DNA of 64,000 bases. It comes from Odontesthes bonariensis (Eukaryota > Chordata > Actinopteri > Atheriniformes > Atherinopsidae). Position numbers and translations under genes: made by a program. Shown here one piece after another: positions 45,221 to 62,801 of the stretch (its first letter is position 1; every line of letters begins with the position of its first letter). The stretch spans positions 16,606,467-16,670,466 of the forward strand of contig NC_134529.1 of the NCBI RefSeq assembly GCF_027942865.1, read 5' to 3'. Below the pieces are notes generated by a model. It was not told the origin of the DNA, made no database searches, and saw only the letters and a list, made by a program, of their open reading frames with translations.

Positions 45221-47821
45221 GCATGAGTTGAGTACCTGTGGACTGGGCTCCAATCCCCATCTGAACGAGCGTAGATGCCGGCCTGTTTGAAAGAACCGCC
45301 GCTCGTACCAGCAGTTATCTCCGCTCTCAAGATGTCCCGAGACGACGATCTGCAACACAATTACACAAAAACACAGTGTGTCTTTCATTTTGAGATGTTC
45401 TGCCATTTATGCCATTTTACTTTTCACCCATTTTCGGGTTGCAGCTTTCGGCTGTCACGTTTCAGCATGCTGCAATCGAGCATGGAAGGTTTTCTTGACT
45501 ACAAAGCAAGGTAACTATTTACATGGCCTATAACACCATAAGAAACCAGTGACGGCACCACTCACTGCAGGAATGTATAACCCTGGTGTCGTTTTACAGT
45601 GGTGTATAGCCAGAATTTAGATGTAATGTATCCTTCGAACACAAGCAGAGATGAAAATAAATCTGTCACTCAGCAGTCATTTACAGCTGCTTTTGCAATC
45701 AATGAAAGGAGGACACAGAGCTGCGGGCTTGATGTACATTCAAGTTACACTGTAGTATGCACATGCACACAGAGCATGCACTCGCTGAGTCATTTCCATA
45801 TATTCTTGGGCATATATCAGTGCCTCACTACATGATGCTGGCATGTTAGTTTGTACCTGACAGACTCCTTCTCTATTGCACCTCCACTCAGATTTAACTC
45901 TCTAACACTTTTCCCCTCCCTTATGCAGTCATGTGAATCCTTATACTCTATGATGACATCTTCCACTATCTTCCAACAGTTTCCCAGATTTCATTTTCGT
46001 TACGCTTACCCGACATTTCCCGTTTTCCCTCTTTCCGCTGTTTCTTACCTGTTGCTCTCCATTTTCGTCCCCTCATCAGAGCTGATGTCAATGGAAAACA
46101 TGTCTTCGTCCGCCGAGTAATCTCCACTCTCCTCCCTCCTTGCGCTGTCCGCCCGACTCTTCCTCCGCCTCTTCCTCCTCTTCTTCATCATCATGCTACT
46201 GTTCTCTCCACCGCTCCCCAGGGAGCACAAGGTCTGTACGGGCGGCCCAGAGGAGCTCATCATAACGGCCCCGTCCGACAAGATGGGAGAGGTGGCCAAG
46301 TAGGGGGGAACGACTTCCTGTTTTTGAGCAGGAAAAACAAGACAAACGCTGAATGTTTTCTCTGTGATGCAAAGGCTATCGACGTCGGAATCCTGACACT
46401 TTAAATGTGGAAAAAGTTGCATTCACGTGAACTGATTTACCAAATCAAAGCCCTGCATCTCGAAACAGTTTGTCTGGCACGCTTCCTTACATTTCATTCA
46501 TAAACATTTTACGCCTTGATTTGCTCTCAGTGGCTCTGGGTATAAATGTGTGCAGAAAAAAGAAGGAAAATACTTATGTTCAACCATATGGTCTGACAAT
46601 GTTGCCTCACGTGTTGCTTCCCTGTGCCAGGAAAATGGGCTCAGACACAATACCCCCCCCCCCTTTTCTCTTTCAAGCTTGAGAATCCGACACCACTCAG
46701 GGGAAAGCAAAGCACCCACTTCCCCATTCTAAGCACTTTGTCATTTGTTTCCTACTTTCGGTTGCACACGTCTTTGTAAGCGTAAAATGGTGAAAAACGA
46801 CAACATTTTAACAGGACAGTAGATCTGACTTTGCACTTTCGACACAGGCGACGCCAACTTTCCGAGGCATTTGGGGAAAAAAAGCTTTGCGTGAATCATT
46901 CAAAACTGAGTTGGGAAGAGTTCTCATAAGCCTGGAATAAGAATTAGAGAAATCTACCAAAAGCATCAAACTTCAAACTAGCTGTTTGTAGTTGTAATCA
47001 TAAACCCAAATTCACCAAATATTGAAGTTCTAAAAGTTCATTTCTCAGCCAGGAAACTTTTCGGGTTTATCATCGGTCGTGGGGCCACAGTATTTCATTT
47101 ACTGGAGGTCAGAAGTCCGGGTTAGTGAATACTTCCTTCATCCCTCCTCACTCACTGATAAAGAGAGGGAGGCTATTCAAAAAGGAAAGAAAAAAATTCC
47201 AGTCTGTTCAAGGCTGCCAACTCTGCACACAGCATGACCTTGTTTAAACTACTACGGTTACATGTAAGGCAGAAGATACTTTGATCATACTTCTTGGTGG
47301 GTTTCAGCGGGGTGGAGCTTGAGGTGTTTTCATTTGAATCACAGAGGCCTTCAAGTAACTGCAAACATGCCTGCATTTGTCCACAATCTGGCCAACTATA
47401 CCAGTTATGTTGCCACAGTTCCTACCACTGCCCTGATCACTACCTGATCATTTTCTGTTTCTTTCACAAAGAAGGCCTCTCCATTGTCCCCTAGCTTCAT
47501 ATGCAGATCCACTGGTTCTCCATTGATTTCCATGTCCACCTGGAGCGGAGAGAAGAGGAGAGGGAAGAGAACGATATGAACGAGCTCCAACTTTCGTCTT
47601 AAAAGATGGACCTGTTGTTATTTCCGTACCACTTTCTCTCGGGAGCGGAGGACGCCCATTTTGCCGAAGCGAACGTGGAAGGGCGAGCACTGCAGGGAGC
47701 CATCGGGCTGTTTCACGACTATGACATCAATGCAGCCTGAGAGGGTAGCCGGATTGAGGCCTCGGTACAGCTCTTTGACCTGGACAAATACCTGGCCTGC
47801 CAGCTGGCCCACGTAGTTCAT
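39364..47821 (-). CDS. lpin1: Lipin-1, Mg-dependent phosphatidate phosphatase
   Basis: Converts phosphatidate to diacylglycerol at the ER and acts in the nucleus as a transcriptional co-regulator. Minus exons: 47630-47821, 47444-47539, 46049-46317, 45236-45349, 44966-45089, 44558-44882, 43873-43966, 43571-43755, 43389-43482, 42932-43001, 42225-42317, 42041-42105, 41799-41937, 41541-41689, 40453-40539, 40153-40305, 39911-40025, 39649-39752, 39364-39538; 880 residues (human LPIN1 890). N-lip domain starts [20 protein letters not shown]. The polybasic nuclear signal [11 protein letters not shown], the TOR-site context [16 protein letters not shown], the catalytic DIDGT and the LGHIL co-activator motif are all present. 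The C-terminus [16 protein letters not shown] matches LPIN1 rather than LPIN2/3. A non-coding first exon is separate. Confidence 0.97.
39881..39909. repeat. (GT)n tract touching an lpin1 5' splice site
   Basis: About 29 bases of perfect GT repeat on the plus strand; on the lpin1 strand it is (CA)n beginning right at the donor of exon 39911-40025 (GTACACAC...). Confidence 0.95.
40860..41300. repeat. Probable dispersed repeat in lpin1 intron
   Basis: Contains 'ttgttgccccgtctcaacttttttgagacgtgttgcagctgtcaaattcaa'-type text (41187-41237), a phrase common in teleost mobile elements. No ends identified. It is directly followed by another repeat tail at 41303. Confidence 0.45.
41303..41440. repeat. 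Dispersed-repeat tail with (GGCAGCA)n
   Basis: 'accctgcctctcgcccaatggcagcagggcagcagggcagcagggataggttccag' to 'agaaaatgggtggctgg': the widespread teleost repeat ending in 'gaaaatggatgg', here carrying a three-copy short duplication of GGGCAGCA. It is in the lpin1 intron between the catalytic exon and exon 40453-40539. Confidence 0.6.
43147..43375. repeat. Dispersed repeat ('catgcacactcacactc..gggaggaagccgg..' type)
   Basis: Contains successive phrases ('cccgcttaatccaatgg', 'gtcaatttagaaccaccaatcaacctaacatgcatgttttt', 'gtgggaggaagccggaatacc', 'aggattcaaaccaggaaccc') typical of a very abundant teleost interspersed repeat. It is in the lpin1 intron before exon 42932-43001. Confidence 0.65.
45155..45220. 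repeat. (TA)n microsatellite near an lpin1 donor
   Basis: About 66 bases of TA repeat with few interruptions, starting 15 bases into the intron that follows exon 45236-45349 on the lpin1 strand. Confidence 0.95.
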
Positions 47822-49732
47822 GGTCTGCCGGGTCTGGTTTGAATGAGATGAAAGAAGGACAAGAAAGGACAAAGTGAACAATGTTGAACTCAAACATTCT
47901 ATGTGCTGTGCTATTCAACAACCGAGCAATCAAAACTGTGGACATGAGACGAGCTATTCCAATACTTTGATCTGAAACTACTGCTCTGAGTGAAAGAAAA
48001 AGTGGAGCCTAATTCCTGCTCAGCCAGCCCTGTTTCATGGCCCTCATACTGTAGGACCTGTTGCTACTTTCACCTTCCCAGCCGATTGTCTCCTTTGTCA
48101 TAGGTAATCCAATCCAACTGTTTTCCAGTCAGCAAACTCCAGACACCAGCGCTCAAAGAGCAAACTAATGTCTGCACTTCTCAAGTGACGCTGATATCAT
48201 AACCCTCGTTGTCTTTTATTAGCTGAGCTTAACCTCAGCGCCGTGACATCAAGAACAGCAGACGAGTTGAAAGATACTGTTACACAAAAGCTAGATTTAG
48301 AACCAGCCGAGGAAATAATCAGGCTGATTGTGTCCGATCGATTGCCTGTTGCGTTGTAGTTTAACAGACACAGACCATTTGGTCAGTTCGTTTTATTCCA
48401 ACATTGTACAGATGGTTTTGTTCTAATCTTTTACACAACTTAAAATCCCTCAGCCAACACTGTTTGTAAAACCCCGATCCAACCTTTTATCATAAACTGT
48501 AGGAGTTCCCTTCTCAAATAAATGCAAATGCAAAACAGCATGCGGGTAGCAAAACATGTTGCCTTCTTTTCCTGAAGATTTGAATCGAATTTGGATTTCA
48601 CGTTAACAGTTACACAGAGCATTATGAGCACCGAGTGAGCTAACAGAAGGGATGGAAATCAGTAAATCAAGAGTGTTTATTTACGGGTAACATTGCAGGC
48701 AGCAGGTGCTGATTAGATTATCATGGTTTCTGTGATGGAAAATGTAAGAGGGCAACTTTCAAAAAACCTTAGGGTTATTGAAAGTTGATTATTAACAGAC
48801 AAAAAAGGGCTAACCTTGACTCAGTTTTAGCAGTGGGTCTTTAAATGACTGCATCAACAGAGAAGACAGGGATGGAACGGTGCCAACATCAGACCCTGCT
48901 CCATCTTTCGTATGACCAAGAGAATAGGACGTCGTTGCTGAAGAACAGGGGCCCCAATTTTACTGGGGCAGGTGAATGTGAGGTGCCATTCTGTTCCCTG
49001 AAACATCGGGTGTAAATGACCTTCACTTATAATAAATTGTTAATTGAATTTTCCACTGAGGCATCGGATTACAGCGCCGATGCTACACGGTGCTGAGCAG
49101 CTCCATCCAAAAATAGACTGCCTTGAGTGAGAGATTCAACAAAAAAAAAAAAAAAAAAAAGAGGAAGACTGTCTGAAAAAACGCTGTCGTCAGCACTGGG
49201 TTACACAAATGAGTTGTGGCTGATAAAATCCCAGCCCTTATTTACTGTCCAGCTTAACTAGTGATTTGTCTGCTCTGTGGTGTGCTCCTTAGCTTAATGA
49301 GTTTACGAGCAACAATTCTGCAGGAGTCTGGCAGGACCACTCAGCAGATAATGAGTGTGCATGGACTGAGTCTTTCGAGTTCAGTAAGTTTCTATCACAG
49401 CACAGACACAAGCCCCAGAAAATTGAATTCCCCCTATCCTTAACCATCCAAGGATATAAAAGCCTAAGCCTGGGAGTGGAATTTTCCAATGATGAAGTAT
49501 AAAAAAAGGACTCAGACACATGACAAATACGTGCCTGATACTAAAAGCCAATCAGCTTCCTTTATAAACGTTTAAAGGGAAATATATATATATATATATC
49601 AATGAAGAAGTGAATGTAGGTAAAAAGCTGAGTCATATTTACCCTCATGGTAGTGCAAAAGGAAAATATAAGTGATGAATGATATAATGATAATGTTATT
49701 ACAGCCACATAAAGAAAAAGGCAAATACATAC

Positions 49733-49920
49733 CTGTTAGTGTTAGATACGTTGGCGGACTTAAACGGAGAAGAGCGTTTCCTCAACGGCGAGTGACAGCA
49801 CAACAAAAAAAAATATTATGAAATAGTTCCTGTTTCCCGTCAGGAATTATGTCTGAATCTTTCATACAGTCCTAACTTTCAGTGGACGACCCACAGAGGC
49901 AGAAAACGGACTATTTAACA
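49733..49920 (-). other. lpin1: Putative non-coding first exon of lpin1
   Basis: On the minus strand a GC-containing segment ends AACAG|GTATGT at 49733, a consensus donor, and the coding exon at 47821 is preceded by acceptors (ACCCGGCAG, three bases before the ATG). The 5' limit is uncertain. The intron of about 1.9 kb between them (47825-49732) shows no coding exon and holds an A-run near 49140 and a short (TA)n near 49583. Confidence 0.5.
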
Positions 49921-49975
49921 CTCATTTCAACCTCTGTGTTTGCCCCCTTTACTCCTCGCGGAGTCTGTCTGGCAA

Positions 49976-49983
49976 TGACGTCA
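49976..49983. promoter_or_regulatory. Palindromic CRE in lpin1 promoter
   Basis: TGACGTCA, the full CREB/ATF site, 243 bases upstream of the putative first-exon donor. A CCAAT box follows at 50010-50014 (gccaatcagcg). Both fit a proximal promoter for lpin1 on the minus strand. Confidence 0.6.
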
Positions 49984-50663
49984 TATGCAGCAAGAAACCC
50001 TCCTTTTGGCCAATCAGCGTCGAGCTGGTGAGTTGCCAAACGCACCGTTTCGGCTGCCACTTTCTTTTACACCGCTGTAAACAGGTGACTGCGGCGCCAC
50101 GCTGTTTTCTTAGAGCTGTCGTCTCACTGTCGAAAACAAACCTTAAAGGAATGGAGTGACTTGAATTTAGCTAACAGCTATAACATACATTTAGGTTTTT
50201 GTGTTTTTCGTGTGAAACCTGCGTACGTCACATGCGTTTAAAGGACACGTTAACACAACTTTACCTGGCTACCACATGTCAAATTACAAAGCAGCTCATA
50301 CCAGATGGGACGGCGGGAAGCAGCCGACCTACGCCAGCGTTTAAAGTCACCCAGTCAGGGTGATGCAGTGAGGTGATTTTTCTGTCCAATCACAGCGCTG
50401 CCTCGCTGCACATGCGATGTTAGCTGTTTCAGCAATAGACCGTCAGTGAGACAGGGGCAGGAGGGACGTAGTTAGCTGTTCTTACCATTATGTTACAAAA
50501 CACTTTGAAATCCAGAAATTGAATGTCTGCGTAATAAACAGGCATCTCGGTTGCACACACAGCATTCCCATCTCCCCAGATACACTGAATAGATACAAAG
50601 TCATAGCAATGCCATTTTAGGTGAGATTTATTATCATGAATGTTACATTATTGCCAGTGCTAC

Positions 50664-50694
<31 letters not shown>

Positions 50695-51106
50695 CTGAAG
50701 TGGAAAAATGTCCAGTCTTGACAACAAAATATCCTTTTTTAAGCAAGTCCCCCAGCACAAGCCCAAATTCTGGATGGGTTACACGCCACTACAGCCTCAC
50801 GTGGCGCTTTTCTGTTTCTACAACCACTTTAGGCAGAGTGTGCATGTGTGGCACACTCTGTGTGTTACAGTGCACGGGATCTAATTGTTTTTCCACATTG
50901 TGAGGCAGTCTATCGAGGCTAAACCAGAAAAGAAGAATGTGAGCTGTTAGGGTTTTTCCTCTCACAGCCTACAGACATCCAGCCCTGTGTGTCCTTACCT
51001 TGTGTCTCTTTGTATCTTTTTTAAAATTAAAGGTGTCATACCAGGTTCTGTGAATAAAGAAAATGGATGCAAAATAAAGCAGACTGATCAAAGTTATAGC
51101 CGTGCG

Positions 51107-51138
<32 letters not shown>

Positions 51139-53948
51139 CGTGTGTGTTGTGTTGTGTTGTGGTATTTACAACCTTGTGGGTTCAGTATGTTTAGTTGTAG
51201 TTCTAGTTTCTTGCCTGGGAACTTTGTCTCATTAGACTTCTCACCCAGATACGACCTACAACCTCAGGTGATGTTTTATAATCTTATGAATGAATGCGTT
51301 TACGAGATACTTCCTTTTATGACATAACAATTTATTTTATGGTAAAGTATCATGTCGTTCACTTTTGGTGATTAACACTGTTGAAACAGAGCTCTTTGCT
51401 GTGAGCAAATTCAAATAGTATAATAGAACATCTCCATCCCTGTCACCAAGCATGTGTCTGGCAGTCCTTTAAACACTGAGCGGGCGGGATGCATAATATT
51501 GTATCATTGTACTGGAGCACGAGCAGTGATCACTGGAACTTCTACATATATAGGCTGACCCATCATTAGTCTTAATCTCAGTATCAGCGGGTCTTTCCAG
51601 GACATATGAGCCCAGCAGCTGTTCCTTACTGACAGGTTTCTAAGAACAAGGTCAGCACTGAAGTACTCAGGACACAAAACAGCCCATGGTGGCAATTTTT
51701 GACCTAACAAATGTGACCAGTGGGGTGACCAGTAACAAGTTTGTCTGCAACTATATCAACTGTAGAAAACAAAAAAACACCAAAGCTGCTATTTGCTTCC
51801 ATTTTCCCATGATGTGTTTTTACGTGTAATTAGAACAGGCTTTAGGTTCAGCTCATTTAATGCTGCAGCAAATATTCCCCCACTGCTCAGAGGAATGTGA
51901 TGACTTTTGTGTTTTCTCTGCCAAACACAACTCTGAATATATTCATCTGTAGCTATCAGCTGGCAGCTTCCTATGAGACAGCCCTGCTGTGATATCTTGC
52001 AAACAGACAAGTCATCCTTGAGTGGCGCATGTCTTCCCAGCTTCGATGAAGTCATCCCACTAGACGCGTGTGTAGAAAGCTCACTTAAGCCCCCCGATAG
52101 CAATGGATAACAACAACATGGCAGCTAACAGTGTAATAGTATGTGTTCATTCATTCATTCGGCTTAAAGTATTGGTGAAATAAAGACAGATAATGCCTTA
52201 TTTAGAGGCTGTATTGTCTAGGCCCTGTTCTCTGCCGTTACATGGATATATGCAGATCTCGAGTGACTTAAATATCTTCCGAAGGACGCCGACTTTCACC
52301 AAACTGTTATCAGTGAGTCGATGAACATATTTTATGCCAGAAATAAAGTCCAGGTTTAAAAAAAACGAACTTTCCCTTTAAGGTCCTTAATACATTTATG
52401 AATGAAAGGATCTGCATTGAGATGCTTAGTCATTTTGACCTTGACTAATTAATCTCTTGTATGACAAATCTTTTATGTTCCTCCAAATGCAATCTCTCCA
52501 ACCCACAGATAGGGTCAGAAAATCATCTGATCCATCAGGCTATTGCTCTACCCAGATTGTCACCTCTCACACTCCCTCGACAGTCCTTCCCAAGTTTCAC
52601 ATGTGACAGATCGTCTTACTCGTGGGATTATCTCAACACACTCTCATGTTCACACACTGTCTCTATGCTGGTCACCAGTTAAGGGACTTTTGAAATATTG
52701 TCTTGAATATTTCGTGTGTTTAAATTTGCATCAGAACAGCGTACACACGCCGAAAGACACAAACTGTTGTAATCTCTCTTAGCAGTTATTCATGCTTTTT
52801 GTGTTACTTCCACACATGCAGGTGGTGTAAGAGTCACTTTACCCAGCTCCAAGTGGTGTCAGTGGGATACTGCTGAACAGCCTCATCTGACTCCTCTTCA
52901 TCAACTGTTGATGTCATGATTCCATCATGTGTTTAATCGCCGCAGCAGAAGTCTGGTCTGTTCAGCCGCTCAGCAGATGTCTAATATATAGAAACTCCAC
53001 AAGTTCAAGAACGTTCGTCTTCTCTCTCCGTGCACAAGTGTCTGACTGTCAAGTGCAAGAGCAGAGTCTTACTAATTTTACGTGGGCCTCCCGTTAGAAA
53101 CCCGAGTCGGCCCTGGAGCGGTCATCATCCACTGGACCCCCTGACTTCTTAGGCATTTGAGGAGATTACACCTACTAGGACTGTTTGATGAAATGCTGGC
53201 CTGAGTTCACGATCACACAGCAGTCAGACAACAAATTGCCAAGAGCCCACTTCCCCCGGCTAATGCATGCCTGACAGTGTTTTCAATGTGTAAATGTCCC
53301 ACTACTTAATAGAGAGACTATGACACCTGTTGCGGGTATGGACCCCAACAGTGTCACTGACATTCAGACAAGACCACCTGTTGTGTGGGTGTAATATTCC
53401 TCTGTCTGATGCCCAGTACCTCTTTAAATAATTCCTGTAATCAATGCGACACTATCGTCACTAATGTGTTTGAAATGGTGACCTATGGTATATATATTTG
53501 ATAGACCCACTGAGTTGAGTCGCTACCTGATTAGTCTTAAGACTACACCGCCCCCCAGTGTTCACTAATGGTTAATACATTCGGGTTGGAATTTACAGTC
53601 GCCTTCACTTGCTACATGTGAATTCACAATTTAAAAAAACGAAACATATCCACAAATCATTTATTTTAATCCACTCACAACAAACACTTATAATTTAGCG
53701 AAGTTGTGCCTATTGTTTCAACAATAACGTTGACTGCTGTTTGTCTATGCGGTTTTGCTCACTTGTTACAATGTAAATGTTACTTTTCCCTATAGCACCT
53801 GAAGGTAGCATAGTACCTCTTCAGTGTCCTCTTGTCGCATATTGATCCAGCTAACTGATCGTTAGCTTTTGTGTCAGTATGATGTCTGCGATGTGTCACT
53901 GTTCGTCCGTTGTTTCTGGCTAAAGATATCTGGCATTCGGTGGCTTTA
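49984..53948. other. Intergenic region between lpin1 and gpatch2 5' ends
   Basis: The two genes point away from each other across about 4 kb. (GT)n tracts occur at 50666-50694 and 51103-51147. No exon, RNA gene or transposon with clear ends was recognised. The part just before 53949 should hold the gpatch2 5' UTR. Minus-strand open frames at 51504-51710 and 51789-52103 have no recognised domain. Confidence 0.6.
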
Positions 53949-60362
<6,414 letters not shown>

Positions 60363-62300
60363 ACGCCCAGTTTCTGGATGCTGAACCCACAGCAGGGTGA
60401 AAAAAGGTGCCCCAAAAAGGAGGGACAGGTATTGAATTCTCCTCTGGGCCATTTAGGAAAAAAAGAAAAGAGAAAAAGAGAAGAAAAGAAGAAAATGGGG
60501 GGGGGGAGGTGATAAATAATCCAGGCATATGAGCCACAAGAGCGGGAGAAGCAACGAGCGTGTGACGAAATGAAAGCTTTCCCATATTGGGGACTCTTTG
60601 TCACATGAAAGTGACTGACTGTAACTGAGCGGGAAAAAGGGACTCCTTCCGCTGGAACTCCATGTTGGAGAAAACATGTGACATTGATGCTTCATCACAT
60701 GTTACCTCAGATGTCAATATCGCAGGCCGGAGAACTGGGCTCAGCTCACACTGAGAGCGGTGCCACGGAGTGCGCCGGTGACAAGAGTGCGGTTTGTTAG
60801 CAGTCAGCAGTATTGGTTAGAAAATGAATGAGAAATGGTTTTGTCTGACATTGCACAAGAGTTTTCGAATCAAAGGTTTGAGTAGGCTTTACCTCATGAC
60901 ACATTTTATGTTCCTTTTTATTGTAATGAAGCTATGTCGATAGATAATGTCACTAAAATGTTTTTATTTCTCCACAAACAAAAAACAAAAATCCAACCCC
61001 CCAGTTTTTTTTTTCTTCATTTATCAACGGTATGCATGGATGTGCAGCTCAAGCTGCTGCATGTTTCTGCTGATGTTTATAAGATGCTTTATTTTTTCTT
61101 TCTGTCCTGTTTTACCAAGCTATACGTGTTTTTAAAAGGCATCCAAATGTAACCAATTCTAAGCGACTATACAGTCAATACTTAAGTGACGGGTGTATTT
61201 GTGCAGGTTTGGGGGGGAAAAGAGGAAATGTCACTTAAAGGGCTCTCATAAGCTTTGGTTAACAGGTGCTTTCATCTAATTCGCTTCATGAGACCCTTTC
61301 TCTGGACCGTGTGCAAGCAGAGACCACGACGAACTAACCTACGACACAGCAGACAAAACATGCATCAAGTGGATTTTTCCATTATAATTTTTTTGTAATT
61401 ATTGTTTCTCTCATTAAATTTGATGTTCTAAGACTTGACTGGGCCTTTGTCAGCATATGTTGGCCAGCCGTTGATGATTACTGTGAAAGTAAATGGAATG
61501 TTGCATTGTAACAATATTTTGTCCCTCAAAACATTTTGACTTTTATTTTTTTTATAACCCCTCAAAGCCAAGGCTACTGTAAAGAAATTTTAGCTGAGGT
61601 TCAACTGACATAACATCTATTAAGCATTCAATGTTACCATATGATTTTACTGTCCTTTGAGGCTAATCCTACTATTCTTGTTAAATAAAAAAGCTAATTT
61701 GTTTAACCAGTGCTGGCGTATTGAGATCAATACCCATGATGGAGGCAACGGTGTCTCCTCACTTTGCAATATCATACGTTGTGCTCTAATTCATTTGTGC
61801 AGTTATGGGATGTCCATGGCACTGGATGCCATTCCTGTTGGCCTCTGGCTTGTTGGTTACTCGCCTAAAAGAGCCTTGATCCCAGAGATTCCTACAGATG
61901 CTGATCCGTGTGCGATAAGCTGGAATATATGAGCCGTCCCAATAAACTGGTCAGGCTAATTTTAACCTCAAGGTTGTTGGGAAAGGCGGCTTCATTTTAG
62001 TGAATTTCTTTGCTGCTCCTGTTGTGTTTTTGCAGTCTTCTCACTTCTCACACAAAGACGGGTGTAAAATGAACCTGTTAAAATACAATGCTGTACATTG
62101 AGTGCAGCCAGCCTCGGCGCTCCGCTCTGATCTTGGCATCCTTCCCATAAATGTACAGCAGGAGAACTTTCCAATGTAGTTGTTTCTGAGAACCCATGTT
62201 CACCGCTCTGCGATGCATAACCGCTCGTAAAAACATGCCCTTAAAAATATCTCCAGCTCCATCAACACATGCATCACATTCACATGCTGACTCAACATCG
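60363..62300 (+). other. gpatch2 3' UTR and downstream spacer
   Basis: Candidate poly(A) signals on the plus strand: ATTAAA 61413-61418, AATAAA 61684-61689 and 61941-61946. Between them lie an A/G-rich stretch (60459-60510) and no open frame of coding character. Confidence 0.5.
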
Positions 62301-62615
62301 CTGAAATATGATGCGTGCTTTGTCTCCCTCTTTCTCCCCCCCATCTTTTGCAAGGCTGCAATAGAAAACCTCCTCTGTGTCTATGAGAATACAGGAGCGC
62401 TGTGTGTCCTCTACCCTTCCTTCAGCTCACCACGTCCCTCTGCTGTGTGTCGTCGTTCCCCCCCCACCCCCGCCGGCCCAACACACACCCATTCTCTCAA
62501 ACGCACTTTCGCTCTGACATAGTCTCTCAGGACTCCCTTGCGAGCAAGCCAGGCAGGTAAACTCAGCGGCGAATCTGAGTGAGATGCTGAGGGGAGAGAA
62601 AGACGGAGAGAGGGC

Positions 62616-62644
62616 AATGTGTGTGTGTGTGTGTGTGTGTGTGT
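62616..62644. repeat. (GT)n microsatellite
   Basis: About 28 bases of GT repeat just upstream of the candidate 5' exon ending at 62801. Confidence 0.95.
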
Positions 62645-62659
62645 TTATGAATTTGTGTG

Positions 62660-62801
62660 TGCGCTGCTGCATCGCTGGGCTACAGAGACCGGAGGCGAAG
62701 AGAGCTGGAGCGTTTGTCCTTGAGACTGACTGACTGACTGACTGACTGACTGACTGCAGCCGCTGAGCGAAGGACCGACCAGCCAGTGGATGAAACTGAC
62801 A
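62660..62801 (+). promoter_or_regulatory. Possible 5' exon/promoter of a downstream gene
   Basis: A GC-richer segment containing eight copies of ACTG (62724-62756) and ending in a consensus donor ACA|GTGAGT at 62801/62802. It may be a 5' UTR exon of the next gene on the plus strand. In human, ESRRG lies downstream of GPATCH2 on the same strand, so esrrg is the natural guess, but nothing coding confirms it. Confidence 0.25.

Noticed and set aside
51504-52103. Two minus-strand open frames between lpin1 and gpatch2
   Set aside because: No domain, no splice-site support and no coding-type composition; left as intergenic.
62724-62756. Regularly repeated short units suggestive of an array
   Set aside because: A simple ACTG tetranucleotide microsatellite without spacers, not a CRISPR-like structure.
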